Source: Tautonia rosea (lineage in GTDB: Bacteria > Planctomycetota > Planctomycetia > Isosphaerales > Isosphaeraceae). From it: a stretch of 64,000 bases of DNA. The translations under genes were made by a program, and so were the position numbers. The DNA lies in assembly GCF_012958305.1 (NCBI RefSeq), contig NZ_JABBYO010000014.1, forward strand, positions 1 through 64,000, read 5' to 3'. Positions 60,794-64,000 of the stretch are shown one piece after another; positions within the stretch are counted from its first letter, which is position 1, and every line of letters starts with the position of its first letter. Below the pieces are notes generated by a model. The model was not told where the DNA came from and did not search any database. It saw only the letters and a list, made by a program, of their open reading frames with translations.

Positions 60794-60938
60794 AGCTGGA
60801 AGCATTGTCTGCGTCCCTCAGAGCCGATTAAGGGCTTGCCGATGGGCACACGCTTACTCACAATTCGGACTTCTTCGTAAAGGCGGCGAGTTGATCACCC
60901 TATTGGGCGATCAATCGGCCGCCTTCGGTGTTTTCTTG
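60794..60938 (+). ncRNA. Candidate small RNA divergent from the atp operon
   Basis: About 145 nt bounded by a good promoter upstream and a terminator-like stem-loop downstream. It can form small hairpins (AGCC-GGCT at about 60821-60835; TGCC-GGCA at about 60837-60848), then the long stem at 60882-60923 and a tail with TTTTCTT. No family was recognised: the tmRNA, RNase P, SRP and 6S signatures are absent. The unit has no coding frame with a ribosome binding site. It lies in the unusually long gap between the atp promoter and the DUF4912 gene. Evidence is promoter plus terminator only. Confidence 0.5.
60882..60938 (+). terminator. Terminator of the candidate small RNA
   Basis: GGCGGC (60882-60887) pairs with GCCGCC (60918-60923); inside it TTGATC (60891-60896) pairs with GATCAA (60909-60914) and CCC with GGG around a TATT loop, 15 bp in all. 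TTCGGTGTTTTCTT follows, a weaker-than-ideal U-tract. Confidence 0.6.
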
Positions 60939-61125
60939 TGGGTTAGTGTTCTGCTCTTCTGGTAACTGTTCACATCCTCTGAGTGAACGTTCCGGCTGCT
61001 TCCGCCAGTTCGCAGTCCGGGAGACATGGATTTCTCCGGATCGGCCCACTCACGGATGATGTCCGCGATGACCACGACGGGCCGCAAGGGCCCCCGCCTG
61101 CGGCTCGGATTCGGAGTGGCCAGAG

Positions 61126-62214
61126 ATGACTGTCGAGACGCTCAAGGACTGCAACAAGAAGGAGCTGGCCCGGATGGCGAAAGACCGGGGAATCCCCGGT
61201 TGGCATGCGATGCGAAAAGACCAGCTCGTCCGAGCACTCACCACCGCAATCGCTCCCCCGTCATTGCCTGGTCGCTCTTCTAGCATCAAAAAAAACGATA
61301 CGAGCGAAGTCAAGTCCCGCGACGTCCGCCGTCGCCGATCCCGGCCTGAACTCCGGGAACCGGAACCAGAGCACACTTCCGTTCAGGCGTCCCCTCCCAG
61401 GACCCTGGACCACGGTTGTATCAAGGATCGAATTATCACTTCGGTGCGCGATCCCTATTGGTTGCACACTTACTGGGAACTGAGCCGAACAACCCTCGGC
61501 CGCGCCCAGGCTGCCATGGGCCAGGAATGGCACCGGGCTCGACCGATTCTTCGTTTGTTCGATGTCACCAGCGAAGACACCACGTCTAATGCCGAGCGCG
61601 TCGTTCGAGACATCCCGATTCACGGGGGCGTGAACAACTGGTACATCGACGTCTGCGAGCCCCCCCGTTCGTATCGGGTCGACATTGGATATCTCTCCTC
61701 GCAGGGAAGGTTCTTCGTCCTCGCTCGCTCCAATGTGGTTACCACTCCTCGCGTCGGCTGCAACGATCTGCTTGATGAACACTGGGCCAGTGTCGACTCC
61801 CAGTACCAGACCATCTTCAAGCAATCATTGCATGGCGGTTCTGCCTCACGAGACCTCCTCGAAATTTTCGAGGAACGCCTGCGACGTCCAATGAACCCCC
61901 TGAATTTCTCCAGCCTCGGGACCGGTGCGCTTCAGGCCTCGAATGGAAGCAGGAATTTTCACTTCGAAATCGATGCCGAGTTGATCGTCTATGGCACGAC
62001 CGAACCAAATGCGAAAGTCACCCTCCAAGGCGAGCCTGTCAAACTTCGCCCCGATGGATCGTTCAGCGTTCGCTTCAGCCTTCCTGACAGCCGTCAAATT
62101 ATCCCAGCTGTCTCCTCCAGTCCCGATGGCGTTGAAGAGCGTACGATTGTCCTCGCGGTCGAGCGGAACACCAAAGAGCTCGAACCGATGATCCACGACG
62201 GCAACGAACTCTGA
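61126..62214 (+). CDS. DUF4912 protein with N-terminal Rho_N/SAP-like motif
   Basis: 362 residues, cytosolic. The first 45 residues match the Rho-N/SAP-like helical motif (LKDCNKKELARMAKDRGIPGWHAMRKDQLVRAL), which binds nucleic acids. A basic Arg/Ser-rich linker follows. Residues about 95-235 are the DUF4912 domain (DRIITSVRDPYWLHTYWELSRTTLGRA, RLFDVTSED, WYIDVCEPPRSYRVDIGYLSSQGRFFVLARSN). The C-terminal 90 residues look like an all-beta domain (DAELIVYGTTEPNAKVTLQGEPVKLRPDGSFSVRFSLPD). The role is unknown; nucleic-acid binding is inferred from the N-terminal motif. A strong terminator closes the gene. Confidence 0.88.
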   Translation: MTVETLKDCNKKELARMAKDRGIPGWHAMRKDQLVRALTTAIAPPSLPGRSSSIKKNDTSEVKSRDVRRRRSRPELREPEPEHTSVQASPPRTLDHGCIKDRIITSVRDPYWLHTYWELSRTTLGRAQAAMGQEWHRARPILRLFDVTSEDTTSNAERVVRDIPIHGGVNNWYIDVCEPPRSYRVDIGYLSSQGRFFVLARSNVVTTPRVGCNDLLDEHWASVDSQYQTIFKQSLHGGSASRDLLEIFEERLRRPMNPLNFSSLGTGALQASNGSRNFHFEIDAELIVYGTTEPNAKVTLQGEPVKLRPDGSFSVRFSLPDSRQIIPAVSSSPDGVEERTIVLAVERNTKELEPMIHDGNEL

Positions 62215-62253
62215 TCACATCGTCTCAGAGTGCTTTCCAGGCGTTTTGCTCTC

Positions 62254-62304
62254 GACGCCGCGACTCATCCCGTGTTTCTGGGAGAGTCGCGGCGTCTTTT
62301 TATT
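62254..62304 (+). terminator. Intrinsic terminator of the DUF4912 gene
   Basis: Perfect 13-bp stem GACGCCGCGACTC (62254-62266) with GAGTCGCGGCGTC (62284-62296) and a 17-nt loop, followed by TTTTTATT. It begins 39 bp past the stop. Confidence 0.93.
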
Positions 62305-62411
62305 CGTCGAAATACCTGGACTGGCATAGACTTCTCTCAAGGCTCTCGGGTCGATTCGGCTCGGGTAGATTGAGCCAATGGTGCCCGAGGGATCGTCAAG
62401 AGGCTGCGAAC

Positions 62412-63194
62412 GTGAGTAAAGATATTTGTCTAATTCTCGCCGGTTGGGATCACGACCCTGATGATTTTCAGGTCCGGATCGTGGCCGGTCTCGACGGCCG
62501 AGACAAGCTTCAGATGCGGCTTGATCTTGGATTGCTCCAGATGGAACTTGAGGGCAGGCCAGACGGTCAGAAACCCTTCGGAGCCGACTCATTGCTCGAC
62601 TATCATGAGATGCAGGCCAGGCAAAGCCAATCGGACTCCCTCGGATACACCCTCGAACCCTCCGACTGCGAAGAGCTCATGCGAGAGGGTATCCAATTTT
62701 ATCACCGCTACGTCGCGCTCTTTCACCTGGGACGCTATGACCTCGTCTCAAGAGACACCGATCGCAATCTCCGACTGTTCGAATTTGTGAAGTCCTACGC
62801 AATTCGTGATCGCGACAAGTTCGCCTTCGATCAGTATCGTCCCTACGTCACCATGATGCGGGCCCGAGCACTTGCCCATCAGGCACTTGACCGGAGTGAT
62901 CATCGCACTGCAATCGACGCGCTCGATCAGGCCATTCGAGCAATCAAGGGATTCTTTCACGAGTACGATCAGCAGGATCAGCTCAACAGCTCTCAAGAAC
63001 TGATCCTTCTTCGCAAACTTCGTCGAGAGATCGAGCGAGAACGACGTACCGATCCTGTCGAACGGCTCGACGATCAGCTGCTCCACGCAGTTGCCCGGGA
63101 AGACTACGAGGAAGCAGCTCGCATCCGCGACCAGATCCAGCGGCTTCGAAATGCGAGTTCCATGAACCCCTCCGATCGAAGTCCCGCCTCTTGA
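62412..63194 (+). CDS. UVR-motif protein
   Basis: 260 residues from the GTG at 62412, which follows AGAGG by 8 nt; an ORF start at 62370 would precede a Shine-Dalgarno. The N-terminal 60 residues (LILAGWDHDPDDFQVRIVAGLDGRDKLQMRLDLGLLQMELEGRPDG) are typical of a planctomycete family that ends in a UvrB/C-type motif. Long helical middle; the C-terminal LDDQLLHAVAREDYEEAARIRDQIQRL is a UVR motif, the coiled-coil that mediates UvrB-UvrC and McsA contacts. It is not a nuclease itself. A partner protein is expected but not identified. The 6S RNA promoter overlaps its stop codon. Confidence 0.85.
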   Translation: MSKDICLILAGWDHDPDDFQVRIVAGLDGRDKLQMRLDLGLLQMELEGRPDGQKPFGADSLLDYHEMQARQSQSDSLGYTLEPSDCEELMREGIQFYHRYVALFHLGRYDLVSRDTDRNLRLFEFVKSYAIRDRDKFAFDQYRPYVTMMRARALAHQALDRSDHRTAIDALDQAIRAIKGFFHEYDQQDQLNSSQELILLRKLRREIERERRTDPVERLDDQLLHAVAREDYEEAARIRDQIQRLRNASSMNPSDRSPAS

Positions 63195-63219
63195 TGGTCA
63201 GGGTGAGACGTGCTACAGT
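63191..63219 (+). promoter_or_regulatory. Promoter of the 6S RNA candidate
   Basis: TTGATG (63191-63196), a 17-bp spacer and TACAGT (63214-63219) with TG two bases before the -10. The -35 overlaps the UVR-protein stop codon. The predicted start is near 63226, at the first base of the hairpin GTCTGG-TTCG-CCAGAC. Confidence 0.6.
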
Positions 63220-63225
63220 TCCACA

Positions 63226-63395
63226 GTCTGGTTCGCCAGACCCTCTGCCATGTTCGCGAAGGGTGTCGCTTATTGGAGAACCAACGCTAAGACCCGTAGG
63301 GGCCCGTACGATTCCTCGGCTTTGCCAGCGAATCTGAGCGCCCCACTTGAACTGCGGGTTCTCAAAACCGCCCTGGACGGCATTAGGGTGGAGGA
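63226..63395 (+). ncRNA. ssrS: 6S RNA candidate
   Basis: 6S RNA binds sigma-70 RNA polymerase by imitating an open promoter: two closing stems, a large internal bubble and an apical stem. Seen here: a 5' hairpin (63226-63241); closing stem CCCU/AGGG (63241-63244 with 63385-63388) and UGCC/GGCA (63246-63249 with 63379-63382); a second stem AGGGUG/CGCCCU (63260-63265 with 63369-63374); a bubble; an apical arm GGGGC/GCCCC (63299-63303 with 63340-63344) with inner GAUUC/GAAUC and GGC/GCC. The 3' bubble strand holds the small hairpin GAAC/GUUC, as in E. coli 6S. The stretch CAUGUUCGCGAAGGG resembles the conserved AUGUUCGCAAGCGGG. It lies just before the folate gene, as E. coli ssrS lies before ygfA. 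Confidence 0.8.
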
Positions 63396-63474
63396 CTTCA
63401 TCGAGCCCGTACCTTGTCTTCTTCTTTGCGGAAGCATTGTTCGGGCTCTTGCTCTTTCAATCGAAGGGTGATCT

Positions 63475-64000
63475 GTGGTGTCGACTGATCCTCTCCGCAC
63501 CGCTAAATCGCGGTTGCGTAGTCTCGTTGTCGACCGCATTCTGGCGATGAGCGAGGTTAACCGCCTTCACGAGGAACAGACGCTTCAGGACTGCTTCCAG
63601 ACCCTTCCCGGTTTTGACCAGGCGAAAATCGTTCTCCTGTTCATCGCTCACCTTCCCGAAGAGGTGGCGACACGATCCATGATCGAAGATGCGATCGGGC
63701 GAGGGAAGACTGTGGTCTGCCCTCGCGTGGATCGCAAGGAGCGTCGCCTGAGACTCTTTCGGCTTGACAGTTTCGAGGACGACCTCGTGCCTGGCCCGTT
63801 CGGCATTCCCGAACCCAAGCCCGGCTCGTTCGAATTCCTTCCGAAGGAGATCGACTGGGCGTTAATCCCTGGAATTGCGTTCGATGTTCGGGGGTATCGA
63901 CTGGGCCGAGGAGCTGGATTTTACGATCGTCTCATTCCGTTACTCAACCCAAAGGCGCCTCGCCTTGCGTTGATCCTCGACCCTCAATGGGTCGACGAGG
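63475..64000 (+). CDS. 5-formyltetrahydrofolate cyclo-ligase, 3' end outside the window
   Basis: Partial gene; 175 codons are visible and the frame is open to the window end. It begins with a tandem GTGGTG, the first GTG at 63475. The enzyme converts 5-formyl-THF to 5,10-methenyl-THF using ATP. Recognisable elements: the N-terminal basic KSRLRSLV region, [26 protein letters not shown], and the C-terminal signature [28 protein letters not shown], in which GRGxGxYDR is diagnostic. The typical length is about 190-200 residues, so little is missing. The gene follows the 6S RNA candidate, the arrangement known from E. coli. Confidence 0.93.
   Translation, partial: MVSTDPLRTAKSRLRSLVVDRILAMSEVNRLHEEQTLQDCFQTLPGFDQAKIVLLFIAHLPEEVATRSMIEDAIGRGKTVVCPRVDRKERRLRLFRLDSFEDDLVPGPFGIPEPKPGSFEFLPKEIDWALIPGIAFDVRGYRLGRGAGFYDRLIPLLNPKAPRLALILDPQWVDE

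Larger units (their letters stand above)
60521..61125. other. Intergenic region with divergent promoters and candidate small RNA
   Basis: 605 bp between the divergent atpI and DUF4912 genes. It holds the atp promoter, a hairpin GTGTCC/GGACAC (60723-60740) followed by a T-run at 60749-60755, a plus-strand promoter, and the candidate RNA at 60794-60938. An in-frame ORF of 65 codons at 60768-60965 lacks a ribosome binding site and overlaps the RNA; I do not call it. The last 180 bp before 61126 contain nothing recognisable. Confidence 0.5.

Noticed and set aside
60768-60965. 65-codon plus-strand ORF beside the atp operon
   Set aside because: No ribosome binding site, begins inside the predicted promoter, and its DNA folds into the terminator hairpin of the candidate RNA. 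A coding role is unlikely.
63250-63471. 73-codon plus-strand ORF upstream of the folate gene
   Set aside because: It coincides with the 6S RNA candidate, has no Shine-Dalgarno sequence and no protein-like pattern.

Overview
The window reads as chromosomal DNA of a planctomycete, most likely from the Isosphaeraceae branch (inference; no 16S or taxonomic marker is present). The clues are moderately high GC with many GTG/TTG starts, families frequent in Planctomycetota (DUF1570, DUF1080, DUF6677, DUF4912, PA14 fused to c-type haem motifs, FHA fused to PQQ-like repeats), secreted Pro-rich proteins, and signal-peptide-like leaders on F-ATPase subunits b and c. There is no insertion sequence, prophage, CRISPR array, tRNA or rRNA. 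It looks like stable core genome.

Layout. 0.3-7 kb: secreted hypothetical proteins, a Wza-type polysaccharide export lipoprotein, a five-haem PA14 cytochrome and an LTxxQ (Spy/CpxP-like) periplasmic protein. 7-16 kb (minus): MBL hydrolase, pcm-recJ with overlapping ends, a lipoprotein, a GXGXG protein, a HEAT-like protein, an unknown protein and a class III aminotransferase. 16.7-23.7 kb (plus): M14 peptidase, murB, an FtsQ-like membrane protein and a short SecA paralogue. 23.7-27 kb: DUF1570 and an esterase (minus), ROK kinase (plus). 27-33.5 kb (plus): lepA, two tandem and unusual signal peptidases I, and lptB with a long Pro-rich tail. 33.5-43.3 kb: small membrane proteins, an ExeA-like ATPase, rsmE, VOC, esterase, GT9, EEP nuclease, CDP-alcohol transferase, NYN, RRM and FKBP genes. 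43.7-52.3 kb (plus): a degenerate kinase, DUF1080, a squalene-cyclase-like repeat protein, a membrane protein and a 1175-residue FHA/PQQ-like protein. 52.3-60.5 kb (minus): a complete F-type ATP synthase operon, atpI-B-E-F-H-A-G-D-C, ending in a strong terminator. 60.6-64 kb (plus): a candidate small RNA, a DUF4912 protein, a UVR-motif protein, a strong 6S RNA candidate, and 5-formyltetrahydrofolate cyclo-ligase cut by the window end.

The most interesting items not seen by a protein-only reading are the 6S RNA candidate just upstream of the folate gene (the same context as E. coli ssrS-ygfA); a promoter-to-terminator unit divergent from the atp operon whose promoter hexamers and spacing match the atp promoter; an intrinsic-terminator-like element between atpB and atpE plus a 14-bp hairpin right after atpE; and inverted repeats sitting at several predicted transcription starts. 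On the protein side they are the tandem signal peptidases carrying a zinc ribbon and a large insert, the long AtpA insertion, and the short SecA.
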